DNA of 64,000 bases from Patiriisocius sp047731265 (lineage in GTDB: Bacteria; Bacteroidota; Bacteroidia; Flavobacteriales; Flavobacteriaceae): positions 2,046,001 through 2,110,000 of the forward strand of contig NZ_CP159835.1 in NCBI RefSeq assembly GCF_047731265.1, in the 5' to 3' direction. A program made the position numbers and the translations under genes. The notes under the pieces are model-generated. The model made no database searches. It was given only the letters and a program-made list of their open reading frames with translations, and was not told where the DNA came from. Positions 1-8,719 of the stretch are shown piece after piece. The stretch's first letter is position 1. Every line of letters starts with the position of its first letter.

Positions 1-432
1 TTTCTTGGTATTTTAATGGCGGTTGCCGGATTAGAAAGTTTGGTTTTTGGTGTTGCCGAAAATGGAGATCCAGTAGGAACGCTGCGTTATTTAGCCGAAG
101 TATTACAAGAAGTCGTGCCTAACCAAGATGTAGTGGTCATATTATTAGGAATCTTTTCTGCAATTATAGATAATGTTCCTTTGGTCGCTGCTTCTATAGG
201 AATGTATGACGCACCAACCGATGCTGTTTTATGGCATTTTATTGCCTATTGTGCAGGAACAGGTGGTAGTATGTTAATCATTGGCTCTGCTGCTGGTGTT
301 GCAGCAATGGGTATGGAAAAGATAGATTTTATCTGGTACCTTAAGAAAATTGCTTGGCTAGCCTTCGTTGGATTTATCGCTGGAGCTGGAGTTTTCCTCC
401 TTATAGAGCGTGTAATCTTCCACAACGTGTAA
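1..432 (+). CDS. nhaD: Na+/H+ antiporter, NhaD type (C-terminal part)
   Basis: This is the C-terminal part of a membrane antiporter, open at the left window edge; the reading frame runs in from base 1, so the ATG at 16 is internal. What remains has several hydrophobic segments and an IIDNVPLVAA stretch that I recognise from NhaD-type antiporters, followed by a GTGGSMLIIGSAAG glycine-rich membrane segment. NhaD proteins exchange sodium for protons across the cytoplasmic membrane, which fits a marine bacterium. It lies 46 bases upstream of exbB, so it may share transcription with the energy-transduction genes. The family call is fairly secure; the N-terminal two thirds cannot be judged. Confidence 0.8.
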   Translation, partial: FLGILMAVAGLESLVFGVAENGDPVGTLRYLAEVLQEVVPNQDVVVILLGIFSAIIDNVPLVAASIGMYDAPTDAVLWHFIAYCAGTGGSMLIIGSAAGVAAMGMEKIDFIWYLKKIAWLAFVGFIAGAGVFLLIERVIFHNV

Positions 433-478
433 ACAATTTTAATACATACATTTCGTTATACTCTAAAATACAAAGTAT

Positions 479-1177
479 ATGCTAAACTTCTTGATTCAAG
501 ATGGTGCAGAAGACGCTGCGCAGTTAGACCCTGAAACTACTGAAAAAACACTTTCTGTAATGGAGCTCATCGTAAACGGGGGAACAGGAGGAATGATTAT
601 TATTGGCACCCTTGCAATTTTACTTTTTGTAGCCTTGTATGTTTATTTTGAAAGGCTTTTTGCAATTAAAGCTGCTTCAAAATACGATGCTAATTTTATG
701 AACCAAATTCGAGATAATGTGGCCAGCGGAAATCTGCAAGCAGCAAAAGCATTGTGCGCGCAGCATAACACTCCAGTTTCTAGACTTACCGAAAAGGGAA
801 TAAGCCGCATTGGAAGTCCACTAGACAATATCAATACTGCAATAGAAAATGCAGGTAGACTTGAAGTATATAAGCTAGAGAAAAACGTTAGTGTTCTAGC
901 AACTATTGCTGGAGCCGCCCCTATGATTGGGTTTTTAGGTACCGTAATAGGAATGGTGCTTGCATTTCACCAATTAGCAACCAGTAGTGGTCAAGCCGAA
1001 ATGGGGTTGTTAGCCGAAGGTATCTATACCGCAATGACAACAACAGTGGCCGGTCTTATCGTGGGTATTATTGCTTACATGGGCTATAATCATTTAGTAG
1101 TTAAAACTGATAAAGTAGTGCACCAGATGGAAGCAACTGCGGTAGATTTCTTGGACTTGTTGAATGAACCAGCTTAA
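479..1177 (+). CDS. exbB: MotA/TolQ/ExbB proton channel family protein
   Basis: This 232-residue protein has the ExbB/TolQ layout: a first membrane helix near residues 38-60, a long cytoplasmic loop, then two helices near 137-160 and 175-200. The conserved region around APMIGFLGTVIGM is typical of the channel-forming second helix. With ExbD it forms the inner-membrane motor that uses the proton (or sodium) gradient to energise TonB-dependent outer-membrane transport. exbD follows after only 8 bases and a TonB-like protein comes next, so this is a transcription unit for outer-membrane energisation. The start gives an N-terminal segment of about 35 residues before the first helix, which is normal for the family. 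Confidence 0.93.
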   Translation: MLNFLIQDGAEDAAQLDPETTEKTLSVMELIVNGGTGGMIIIGTLAILLFVALYVYFERLFAIKAASKYDANFMNQIRDNVASGNLQAAKALCAQHNTPVSRLTEKGISRIGSPLDNINTAIENAGRLEVYKLEKNVSVLATIAGAAPMIGFLGTVIGMVLAFHQLATSSGQAEMGLLAEGIYTAMTTTVAGLIVGIIAYMGYNHLVVKTDKVVHQMEATAVDFLDLLNEPA

Positions 1178-1185
1178 TTTAAAGT

Positions 1186-1578
1186 ATGAATTTACGCGGA
1201 AGAAATAAAGTAAGTCCAGATTTCTCGATGAGTTCGATGACCGATATTGTATTTTTACTATTGGTTTTCTTTCTCTTAACATCTCCTGCAATTACACCAG
1301 ATGCGTTGGATCTAATACTTCCTAAGGCGAAAGGAAAAAGCACAAATGTTCAAAAAGCAAGTGTGAGCATTACTAAAGACGGCGCCTATTACGTAAACAA
1401 AGAACGGGTTACTGAATACACTATAGAAAAAACATTAAAAGCATCATTAGCAGGTCAAGAAAATCCCACGTTAATTTTAAGAGCAGAAGAAGGAGTCCCA
1501 ATCGAAGATGCTGTTTTTGTAATGGATATTGCCAATAGAAATGGTTTTAAAGTAGTGCTAGCCGTAAGACCTAATTAA
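1186..1578 (+). CDS. exbD: ExbD/TolR family biopolymer transport protein
   Basis: This 130-residue protein has a short cytoplasmic N-terminus, one membrane helix (residues about 18-38) and a periplasmic domain, as expected of ExbD/TolR. The helix begins SSMTDIVFLLLVFFLL, and Asp20 sits at the position of the ion-carrying aspartate of the family. It partners the ExbB encoded 8 bases upstream. A 145-base gap with an AT-rich hairpin near 1594-1618 separates it from the TonB-like gene. Only one ExbD copy is present, whereas some Bacteroidota operons carry two. Identification is secure; which TonB system it powers is inferred from position. Confidence 0.93.
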   Translation: MNLRGRNKVSPDFSMSSMTDIVFLLLVFFLLTSPAITPDALDLILPKAKGKSTNVQKASVSITKDGAYYVNKERVTEYTIEKTLKASLAGQENPTLILRAEEGVPIEDAVFVMDIANRNGFKVVLAVRPN

Positions 1579-1723
1579 TGATTCGATACAATTCTAGTTT
1601 TTTGCTTTGCAAAAACTAAAATCACTCAGCAACCTTAAATTTATAATAAATTTAAATTTTTAATTGATAAGCTCGTAGTGTTTTAAAATAAAACAGTGAG
1701 TCCCCGAAAATCAATAATCAACA

Positions 1724-2554
1724 ATGTCTTTCTTAGATACCGAACATAAAAAGAAAAGTATGAAGATCACGGTGATAGTATATTCACTGTTAATCTTGTT
1801 GTTGTTTTTTGTAGGTATGGAGTATTTAGATCCTCCACCTGAGAATGGTATTGCGGTAAATTTTGGTACTTCAGAAACAGGATCAGGAGATGTTCAGCCT
1901 ACGCAGCCTGTTGCGTCTGCGCCTAAAAAAACGATTCAGCCCGAACCCACGCCACCAGAACCTGAGGTTACAGAAAAGTTGGTGACACAAGATATTGAAG
2001 ACGCACCAGTAATTGAAGATAAGCCCAAAGAAAAACCAAAGCCTAAGGTCGAAAAAGCTTTAGAGAAACCTAAGGAAAAACCGAAAGAAATAGTAAAACC
2101 AGATCCAAAACCTAGCGAGTCTACAACCAGTGCACTAGATGCCTTAATTAACGGTCCTAAAAAAGACGGAGCTTCTCAAGGTGGAGAAGGTGATGATAAA
2201 ACTGGAGGTGATAAAGGAGATCCTAATGGAGATCCAAATGCCAAAAGCTATTATGGAGCAGGAACCGGTATAGATGGAGATGGGAATTACCGCTTGAGTG
2301 GAAGAAAATCTTTAAACAAACCTCGAAGCCCCCAAGAATGTAATGAATCAGGTAAGGTCGTTGTAAGCATAGAAGTTGATAGGAATGGTCGTGTTATTAA
2401 CGCAAGGGCAGGGGTTCGAGGAACTACAAATAATACAAAGTGTTTGTTGGACAAAGCAGAAGAAAATGCACTTGCTACGCGCTTTAATCCTGATGACAAA
2501 GCACCTTCAAAACAAATAGGCGAAATAATCTATAATTTTAGCCTTTCAGAATAG
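1724..2554 (+). CDS. tonB: TonB-like energy transducer
   Basis: This 276-residue protein has one N-terminal membrane helix (about residues 15-33), a long Pro/Glu/Lys-rich spacer (about 65-150), a Gly/Asp-rich linker and a C-terminal domain with a GKVVVSIEVDRNGRV strand pattern like the TonB C-terminal fold. TonB spans the periplasm and passes energy from ExbB/ExbD to TonB-dependent receptors. Two cysteines in the C-terminal domain (near residues 206 and 239) could form a disulfide, which is an inference. Its place behind exbB-exbD supports the role. The C-terminal domain is more divergent than in proteobacterial TonB, so TolA-like function cannot be excluded. Confidence 0.85.
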   Translation: MSFLDTEHKKKSMKITVIVYSLLILLLFFVGMEYLDPPPENGIAVNFGTSETGSGDVQPTQPVASAPKKTIQPEPTPPEPEVTEKLVTQDIEDAPVIEDKPKEKPKPKVEKALEKPKEKPKEIVKPDPKPSESTTSALDALINGPKKDGASQGGEGDDKTGGDKGDPNGDPNAKSYYGAGTGIDGDGNYRLSGRKSLNKPRSPQECNESGKVVVSIEVDRNGRVINARAGVRGTTNNTKCLLDKAEENALATRFNPDDKAPSKQIGEIIYNFSLSE

Positions 2555-2632
2555 AAATTAGGTTTTATATTCTGTCAAGGAAGACTATAAATCACTTGGG
2601 TTTTGGTTATATTTAGTGCTTAAAAAACAGCA

Positions 2633-5125
2633 ATGAAATATTTTTTATTATTTTGTTTAGGAATCAATTTATTTGCCTGCGATTCTTCTAAAGGCCTTAA
2701 AATAGCTGCAGAAAATTCGAAAGAACTCCCTCACGACTTTATGTTTATGCAACGCGCATATCCTTCAGGTGAGTTAAAAATGAATGCCCGTAAAGAAGCC
2801 ATTCAATGGAAAAAAGAGCAGCCTCAAAATAGAGAGGTCTTAGCTGATATTTGGGAATTCGTAGGGCCTATAAATATTGGAGGACGTGTGACTGATATTG
2901 AAATCCCAATAGACGATGACGATACTTATTATGTAGGAACAGCTTCTGGAGGAATTTTTAAAACTGAAGATGCAGGGAGTACCTTTAATCCCATTTTTGA
3001 TGAGCAAGAAATGTTGTCTATTGGTGATATCGCAATCTCTCGAAATAATACACAAACTATTTGGGTAGGAACTGGCGAAGTAAATGCAGGTGGAGGATCA
3101 CTTGCATATGATGGCGATGGAGTTTATGCTTCAACAGATGGTGGGATTTCTTGGGAGTCCAAAGGTCTTGAAAATGTAGGCAGTATTGGTAAAATAATGA
3201 TCGACCCTAATAATGAAAATGTTATTTTGGTAGGCGCAATGGGTCCTCTTTTTAGAGATGATACAAATAGAGGAGTTTATAAAACTACAGATGGAGGAGC
3301 AAGTTGGCAACAAGTACTATTTATAAGTGATGTTGCTGGGATTATAGATATGGCTCAGCACCCAACTGATAGTGATATTTTATATGCTGCTAGTTGGCAT
3401 CGCATTAGAACACCTAATAATAGAATATACGGTGGCGAAGGCTCTGGCCTTTGGCGTTCATTTGATGGAGGTGATACTTGGGTTGAAATGACAGTAGGCC
3501 TTCCATCAGACCCAGATGATAAAGGAAGAATAAGTATTGCTGTTTCAGAATCTAATCCCAATGTTCTCTATGCTAGATATGCAGATGCTGCGGGAGATAT
3601 ACAAGGGGTGTATCGTTCAAGTAATGGCGGTCTTACTTGGCAACAAAGAAATTCTAATCAGTTAACAAATGTTGGATTTCACTGGTGGTTTAGAGGAATT
3701 TTTGTAGACCCAACCGATGAAAACACCATCTACAATGTAGATTTTGAGGTAGAAAAATCAACTGACGGAGGACAAAATTGGGTGGGCGCTTTTCCTGGGG
3801 TTCATGTAGATCAACATGCAATGGCTTTTGTAGCTGGCGGAACAGGAGAAGTTTTATTGGGCAATGATGGAGGTTTGTACGCAAGTGCGAATGATGGCTT
3901 AAGTTCTTCAAAAATAAATACATTGCCAATTACACAATTTTATCGCTTTCATGTAGATGCTCAAGATGATGCTAAAGTTTATGGCGGTGCACAAGATAAT
4001 AATACGGTGAGAACAACAACAGGCTCTATTGATGATTGGGCTGCCATTTATGGTGGCGATGGCTTTCAGTCTTTAGTGGACCCTTTAAACACCAATGTTA
4101 TCTATGCCTTATTTCAGCGCGGTAATTTGGCAAAATCTACAAATAACGGGGCATCTTTTACAACAGCTTTGAATGGTATTTCAAGTGGAGATCGTAAAAA
4201 TTGGGATACTCCTATTGCATTTGATCCTGCTAATTCACAGAATTTATTTTATGGTGCTAACAGATTGTACAAGACAACAAATGCAGCTGGAAATTGGACG
4301 GCAATAAGCCCTGATTTAACTGGCGGTGCACAGGCTGGTAATCTTACATTTGGTACAATTACAACGATTAGTGTTTCGCCTATTAATAGTGATATTATTT
4401 ATGTTGGTACAGACGACGGGAATGTATCTATTACCCAGGATGGTGGTGCTACTTGGAATAATATCTCACCGGTACTACCCAATCGTTGGGTGACCAGCGT
4501 TCTAGCAGATCGAGAGGCCACAGAGACGGTGTATGCTACTTTTTCAGGATACCGTTATGGCGAAGATGAAGGGCACATTTACAAGAGTGATGACAACGGG
4601 GCAAGCTGGGAAACTATTGATGCAAATCTACCAGATGTTCCTGTAAATGATATCCTAAAAGATCGCTATGGCAATCTTTTTATTGCAACTGATATTGGTG
4701 TTTTTGTGACTGGAGATGAAGGAGCAACTTGGCAAGCACTGGATGAAAATATTCCAAGTGTTGTGGTTACAGATATGAATCTTCACGAGGCTACAGAGTA
4801 TTTATACATTGCTACCTACGGAAGGTCAAGCTACAAATTGAATATCGCTGAAGATATTTTAGCAACTAATGATCTTAGTACTTTAGCTGAAATAGTTATT
4901 GCACCAAATCCAGTAACGGAACGTATCCAAATTAAAAACTTCGAAGTTGATGGTCCAGTAGTGATTAGTGTTTTTGATGCTTTGGGCAGAAAGATAGTTT
5001 CCGAAAAAAACACCATTTTAAATGGATCTGTTGAAATGATTGTTGCCGAAATTCCAAGAGGGGTTTATTACGTTCAAGTGGTGTCTAGTAGTTCGCGTCA
5101 GGTTCAAAAAATAATAAAGAAGTAG
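2633..5125 (+). CDS. BNR/VPS10-type propeller protein with T9SS sorting domain
   Basis: This 830-residue exported protein consists of repeated BNR/Asp-box units (S-x-D-x-G-x-T/S-W; for example STDGGISW, TTDGGASW, SFDGGDTW, TQDGGATW), which build a beta-propeller resembling VPS10/sialidase or xyloglucanase folds. The last about 75 residues (APNPVTERIQI, then a GVYYVQV pattern and a basic tail) match a type A sorting domain of the type IX secretion system. The N-terminus has a signal peptide ending LFAC followed by Asp, which looks like a lipobox, an unusual partner for a T9SS tail. No catalytic residues can be assigned, so the substrate is unknown. folC follows closely. Confidence 0.85.
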   Translation: MKYFLLFCLGINLFACDSSKGLKIAAENSKELPHDFMFMQRAYPSGELKMNARKEAIQWKKEQPQNREVLADIWEFVGPINIGGRVTDIEIPIDDDDTYYVGTASGGIFKTEDAGSTFNPIFDEQEMLSIGDIAISRNNTQTIWVGTGEVNAGGGSLAYDGDGVYASTDGGISWESKGLENVGSIGKIMIDPNNENVILVGAMGPLFRDDTNRGVYKTTDGGASWQQVLFISDVAGIIDMAQHPTDSDILYAASWHRIRTPNNRIYGGEGSGLWRSFDGGDTWVEMTVGLPSDPDDKGRISIAVSESNPNVLYARYADAAGDIQGVYRSSNGGLTWQQRNSNQLTNVGFHWWFRGIFVDPTDENTIYNVDFEVEKSTDGGQNWVGAFPGVHVDQHAMAFVAGGTGEVLLGNDGGLYASANDGLSSSKINTLPITQFYRFHVDAQDDAKVYGGAQDNNTVRTTTGSIDDWAAIYGGDGFQSLVDPLNTNVIYALFQRGNLAKSTNNGASFTTALNGISSGDRKNWDTPIAFDPANSQNLFYGANRLYKTTNAAGNWTAISPDLTGGAQAGNLTFGTITTISVSPINSDIIYVGTDDGNVSITQDGGATWNNISPVLPNRWVTSVLADREATETVYATFSGYRYGEDEGHIYKSDDNGASWETIDANLPDVPVNDILKDRYGNLFIATDIGVFVTGDEGATWQALDENIPSVVVTDMNLHEATEYLYIATYGRSSYKLNIAEDILATNDLSTLAEIVIAPNPVTERIQIKNFEVDGPVVISVFDALGRKIVSEKNTILNGSVEMIVAEIPRGVYYVQVVSSSSRQVQKIIKK

Positions 5126-5172
5126 TTATCAATTATTCTCAAACCATCGCGTGGCTTTTTAAGCAATTACCC

Positions 5173-6345
5173 ATGTATCAACGTGTGGGGCAAGCGGCCT
5201 ATAAGGCAGACTTGAGCAATACCCTGTTATTGGCAAAGCATTTAAGGAATCCTGAAAACCAATGCAAATTTGTACACGTTGCTGGTACCAATGGCAAAGG
5301 TTCTACGAGCCATATGTTAGCCTCTATACTTCAAGAAGCGGGTTATAAAGTAGGCTTATATACATCACCTCATTTAAAAGATTTTAGGGAACGGATTACA
5401 ATCAACGGAAAAATGATTCCGAAGAAATTTGTAACTGAATTCGTTAAGAACAACACCTCTTTTTTTGAAGAAAATAAACTCTCGTTTTTTGAAATGACTG
5501 TTGGATTAGCGCTTGTTTATTTTGAAGAAGAAAAAGTAGACATCGCTGTCATAGAAGTAGGACTAGGGGGTAGGCTAGATAGCACAAACATTATCAGGCC
5601 AGAACTTTCGATTATTACAAACATTGGATTGGATCACACGCAATTTTTGGGTGATACTTTAGAGAAAATTGCTTTTGAAAAAGCAGGTATTATTAAAAAT
5701 GAAATCCCTGTGGTTATAGGAGAAACAACTGCTGAAACAAAACCAGTTTTTCGGCAAATTGCTGAGTTGAAAAAAGCGTCTATTGTATTTTCTGAAGATG
5801 CTAAAATCAAATTATATGATTCAGATTTGAAGGGGAATTATCAAAAGCTGAATCAAAGAACGGTATTGGTTTCCATTAAAGAATTAAGAAAACAAGGCTG
5901 GAAAATTTCAGAAGAACACCTTAAAAAAGGGTTGCAAAGTGTTGTTAAAAATACTGGGTTATTAGGAAGATGGCAGCAGTTAAAAAATAAGCCTTTAGTT
6001 ATCGCTGATACTGCGCATAACAGAGAAGGATTGGAATTAACAATGGAGCAACTTGCTGAGATTAAATGTAAAACACTACACTTGGTTATTGGGATGGTGA
6101 GTGATAAGAATTTGGATAGTGTGCTACCGCTATTTCCTAAAAACGGAGTCTATTATTTTTGTGAGCCAGATATTTTACGGGCTATGGATGTTTCTTTGCT
6201 TCAGCAAAAGGCAGCTGAGTGCAGATTGGAAGGAGCTGCGTTTACAAGTGTTAAAGCAGCGTATCAAGCCGCATTAGAAAGCGCAAGTAGCGATGATGTT
6301 ATTTACATAGGTGGCAGCACTTTTGTGGTGGCTGAAGTGGTGTAA
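5173..6345 (+). CDS. folC: Bifunctional folylpolyglutamate synthase/dihydrofolate synthase
   Basis: FolC adds glutamate to dihydropteroate and folates in the cytoplasm. The Mur-ligase-type P-loop AGTNGKGST lies near residue 40, followed by TSPHL and, further on, GLDHTQFLGDT and ADTAHNREG, all typical of the family. The coordinates use the first canonical ATG, but family-like sequence (INYSQTIAWLFKQLP) continues in frame upstream to about base 5128, directly after the stop of the preceding gene, with no ATG, GTG or TTG. The true start may therefore be the ATC at 5128, or the start codon is mutated. The enzyme body looks complete. Confidence 0.92.
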   Translation: MYQRVGQAAYKADLSNTLLLAKHLRNPENQCKFVHVAGTNGKGSTSHMLASILQEAGYKVGLYTSPHLKDFRERITINGKMIPKKFVTEFVKNNTSFFEENKLSFFEMTVGLALVYFEEEKVDIAVIEVGLGGRLDSTNIIRPELSIITNIGLDHTQFLGDTLEKIAFEKAGIIKNEIPVVIGETTAETKPVFRQIAELKKASIVFSEDAKIKLYDSDLKGNYQKLNQRTVLVSIKELRKQGWKISEEHLKKGLQSVVKNTGLLGRWQQLKNKPLVIADTAHNREGLELTMEQLAEIKCKTLHLVIGMVSDKNLDSVLPLFPKNGVYYFCEPDILRAMDVSLLQQKAAECRLEGAAFTSVKAAYQAALESASSDDVIYIGGSTFVVAEVV

Positions 6346-6349
6346 AAAT

Positions 6350-6381
6350 GAATTCGCTATACTTAAAAAGATAGCGAGTTC
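6350..6381 (+). terminator. Possible folC terminator hairpin
   Basis: GAATTCGCTAT (6350-6360) pairs with ATAGCGAGTTC (6371-6381) with one G-T wobble around a 10-base loop, directly after the folC stop. The following DNA is AT-rich but lacks a clean T-run, so intrinsic termination is only likely. Confidence 0.4.
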
Positions 6382-6400
6382 AAATGTTAATTTATATTTT

Positions 6401-7170
6401 TTATTGTCTGTAAGCATTCATAGGCGTTATTAAAATTGTGGCTGTCACCGTAACTGAGGCCATACCGGTATCTTCCATAAATTGAAGGCTTAAAACATTA
6501 ATGTTTGTTGGGCTGCCCACTACTAATATTTCTAGAGCTAAGGTAACATTTTCTAAAGACTGGAAACCTTAGTTTTTATTATCTTCAACTATAACGACTT
6601 GTTTGGTTTGTTGATCTTCAGGGTCCCCGCTCTCGGCTATATAATCTATAACTACTAAGTATCCAAATCCAATAGCTTCTTCTGGATTTTCAAAGTTTAT
6701 AGTTTGGCTTCTATATCTATTGGTGGTTATATTTTCCAACTACAAAGTGAGCATTAACTTCAGTTTCTAATGGTGTTGAACCTTCAAAGGGTTCTTCAAA
6801 AATAAAATTTAAGCTGCGAACGTGATCTTTGTCGGTGCCTTTACCCTTTGTTCTTATTTTAAAACTGTTCCTATTATTGTTTAGTTTGATGGTTACGGGT
6901 TGAGAAATAATTCCTTCTTCTGGCTTTCCAGTAACTACACTATTGTTTAATTAGTTACTCACTAATTCCCCCATAGCATTGATTGTGGAAATAGTTACAT
7001 ACAATGTATTTCCTCCGGTAATTAATAAGAATATTTGTTCGTTAGCATCCTGACAGGTCAAAGCAATTCTTGAACAAACTTTGGTGTTTTAAGGGTTTTG
7101 ATTTAATGAAACAATACTTCCGTCAACTGGAAATATTAGAGCACCATCAATAGAAATATTTACAGTGGGT
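6401..7170 (-). pseudogene. Decayed gene of unknown family
   Basis: On the minus strand this stretch reads as nearly continuous protein-like sequence interrupted by three in-frame stops and one frameshift near 6740. Recognisable pieces include NISIDGALIFPVDGSI, GNTLYVTISTINAMGELV, ESGDPEDQQTKQVVIVED and a C-terminus TATILITPMNAYRQ before a final stop at 6401-6403. I do not recognise the family; alternating hydrophobic residues suggest a beta-rich protein. Its 5' end is missing: near 7168 it abuts the HD-domain remnant, as if a deletion had fused the front of one gene to the back of another. Confidence 0.6.
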
Positions 7171-7399
7171 ATTTACTTACTTCGTCGTGCCCTTTATAAG
7201 TTTTAGAAAAGCCAATATCACCAAACTAAGACGCCATGTGTAAGAGTCCCTTGTCATTCGAATTTGTGTTAATTGCGGTCGTTATATGTTCCATATTTTT
7301 CACTACTTCTTGTGAGTGCTCTAGATTGTGAATAGGAGCTTTTCTTATTTCAGTGACAGACAAAAGTGTTGTATAATATTTTTCTACTTGTTTTACCAT
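7170..7399 (-). pseudogene. HD-domain phosphohydrolase remnant
   Basis: An ATG at 7399 opens about 75 codons resembling the N-terminal half of small HD-domain proteins: YYTTLLSVTEIRKAPIHNLEHSQEVV, split here as YYTTLLSV then APIHNLEHSQEVV, then (stop) FGDIGFSKTYKGHDEVS. The family pattern is an H in HNLEH, an HD pair in the position of GDIGF, and TYKGHE. An in-frame TAG replaces a codon just before FGDIGF, the expected His of the HD pair reads Gly, and the remainder is lost. The ATG overlaps the stop of the VIT-family gene as TAATG, so the two were once translationally coupled. The gene is clearly dead. Confidence 0.7.
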
Positions 7400-8088
7400 T
7401 ATATATTAATATTAAATAGATGCCCGATTAATGCAGTGATTCCCATTGCCAGCGTTCCCCAAAAAGTAATTCTTAAAACTGCGTTTAGCTTTTTCGAACC
7501 TCCTGCTCTTGCCGATACCATCCCTAATATCGCTAGGAAAATAATAGCAGAGGCATACTCCATATACTCCATATATTCTAAAGGCGCTATAAAAGCTACT
7601 AGTACAGGGAGAAATCCACCTAGTGTAAAGGCAATTCCAGAAGATAATGCTGCTTGTAAGGGTTTGGCTTCAGTCATTTCGTGTATTCCTAGTTCATCTC
7701 TTGCGTGAGCTTCTAGTGCGTTATGTGTGGTTAATTGTTTTGCAACTTCCATTGCCGTTTCTTTTTTTAAACCTCGTTCTTCATAGATTTTTGCCAGTTC
7801 AATAAGTTCTTCTCCTGGGGTATTTATAAGTTCTTGTTGCTCTCTGGCCAAATCAGATTTTTCAATATCTGTTTGTGAGCTTACAGAGACATATTCCCCG
7901 GCAGCCATAGACAATGCTCCTGCAACTAAACCAGCGACTCCGGCTAAAAGTACTGGCTCGCGGGTGCTGCTTGCGGCGGCAACACCTATAATAATACTTG
8001 CAGTAGATAAGATGCCGTCATTAGCGCCTAAAACTCCTGCTCGTAACCAACCACTGCGATTAGTATAATGTTTTTCTTCATTATTCAT
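7399..8088 (-). CDS. VIT1/CCC1-family iron/manganese transporter
   Basis: This 229-residue membrane protein begins with a short hydrophilic stretch, then RAGVLGANDGILSTASIIIGVAAA, given here as the motif GANDGILSTAS, which is the signature first helix of the VIT1/CCC1/Nodulin-21 family. Further features are MAAGEYVSVSSQTD after helix 2, an acidic helical region (about 75-125) carrying the metal-binding glutamates, and three C-terminal helices. Family members move Fe2+ or Mn2+ out of the cytoplasm. It stands alone apart from the dead HD gene behind it. Family is secure; the metal is not determined. Confidence 0.9.
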   Translation of the reverse strand: MNNEEKHYTNRSGWLRAGVLGANDGILSTASIIIGVAAASSTREPVLLAGVAGLVAGALSMAAGEYVSVSSQTDIEKSDLAREQQELINTPGEELIELAKIYEERGLKKETAMEVAKQLTTHNALEAHARDELGIHEMTEAKPLQAALSSGIAFTLGGFLPVLVAFIAPLEYMEYMEYASAIIFLAILGMVSARAGGSKKLNAVLRITFWGTLAMGITALIGHLFNINI

Positions 8089-8219
8089 AGGTAATTAAAT
8101 TGACTGCAAATACAAGTACCGTAAAATTTTTTAAGGCCTTTTCTGCTAAAATTGATGATTTATGAATTCCGTGGTGCCTGATAAAGTCCTAGCTTTTGTA
8201 AAGATGAAGTTGGTTCTTG

Positions 8220-8525
8220 TTAAAAGAAGCAATCTTTCTTAAATTCAGTACCTTCAAATATTTTGAATTCTTCTTTATAAAGGTATAATAAAAAAGGAAT
8301 CCTTGTTGAAATTTGCGAATGATTCTGAAAGGGTGACTGTTGGTGATCTTCTTTATTATGGGTCTGCCTGTAATTCACCATAAAACTTTGAGATAAATAC
8401 AAAAATAATATCTCCAGGTTGTTCATTATGAAATTATGCGGGCTCAATTAACGCGTCTACGGTTAACATATCACTGATGTCTATCCCGAATCTTTGCACT
8501 AGGATGATAAAAGAAGCTATTATGG
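8220..8525 (-). pseudogene. Unidentified gene remnant
   Basis: Two minus-strand frames together give protein-like sequence: from about 8525 a frame reading LVQRFGIDISDMLTVDALIEPA, written here as RFGIDISDMLTVDALIEP, a stop, then NEQPGDIIFVFISKFYGELQ, and after a frame change KEDHQQSPFQNHSQISTRIP and a final YKEEFKIFEGTEFKKDCFF to the stop at 8220. At least one stop and one frameshift interrupt it. I do not recognise the family, and some of this could be chance coding potential in AT-rich DNA. Confidence 0.35.
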
Positions 8526-8617
8526 AAAAAAAACTTGAGTTATAAAGATAGTGATTTGCTACTTTACAAGATATTTTTCAAAGTATTTTAGGTTGTGAAT
8601 TATAAAAAATAGGCCCA

Positions 8618-8661
8618 CATTTCTGAAGACCTTTATTGGGTGTTGAGGAATTCGAACCCCC
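8618..8661. repeat. Direct repeat, distal copy (tRNA 3' end plus terminator half)
   Basis: These 44 bases match 8945-8988 at all but three positions. The shared segment covers the 3' end of tRNA-Val (T-arm and acceptor strand) and one arm of its terminator. The copies are 327 bases apart and flank the dead GIY-YIG gene. Confidence 0.8.
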
Positions 8662-8696
8662 GGTCCTCCCGATGTAAAACCGGGAGGGTCTGAATC
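8637..8696 (-). pseudogene. Partial tRNA copy (3' half)
   Basis: On the minus strand this resembles the anticodon arm, T-arm (GGGGGTTCGAATTCC) and 3' acceptor strand of a tRNA, ending CAACACCC. The D-arm and 5' acceptor strand are absent, so it cannot be functional. The anticodon region differs from the intact tRNA-Val nearby (CCCGG stem, TTTTACA loop), so it may derive from a related tRNA rather than a recent copy. Confidence 0.7.
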
Positions 8697-8719
8697 TTCA
8701 CGATTTTATGTAAGTAGAA

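Noticed and set aside
1594..1618. Hairpin between exbD and the tonB-like gene as a terminator
   Set aside because: The stem is almost only A-T pairs with a bulge, and no T-run follows on the plus strand.
7328..7708. Open frame of 126 codons on the plus strand
   Set aside because: It is antisense to the VIT-family gene and the HD remnant and shows no protein-like features.
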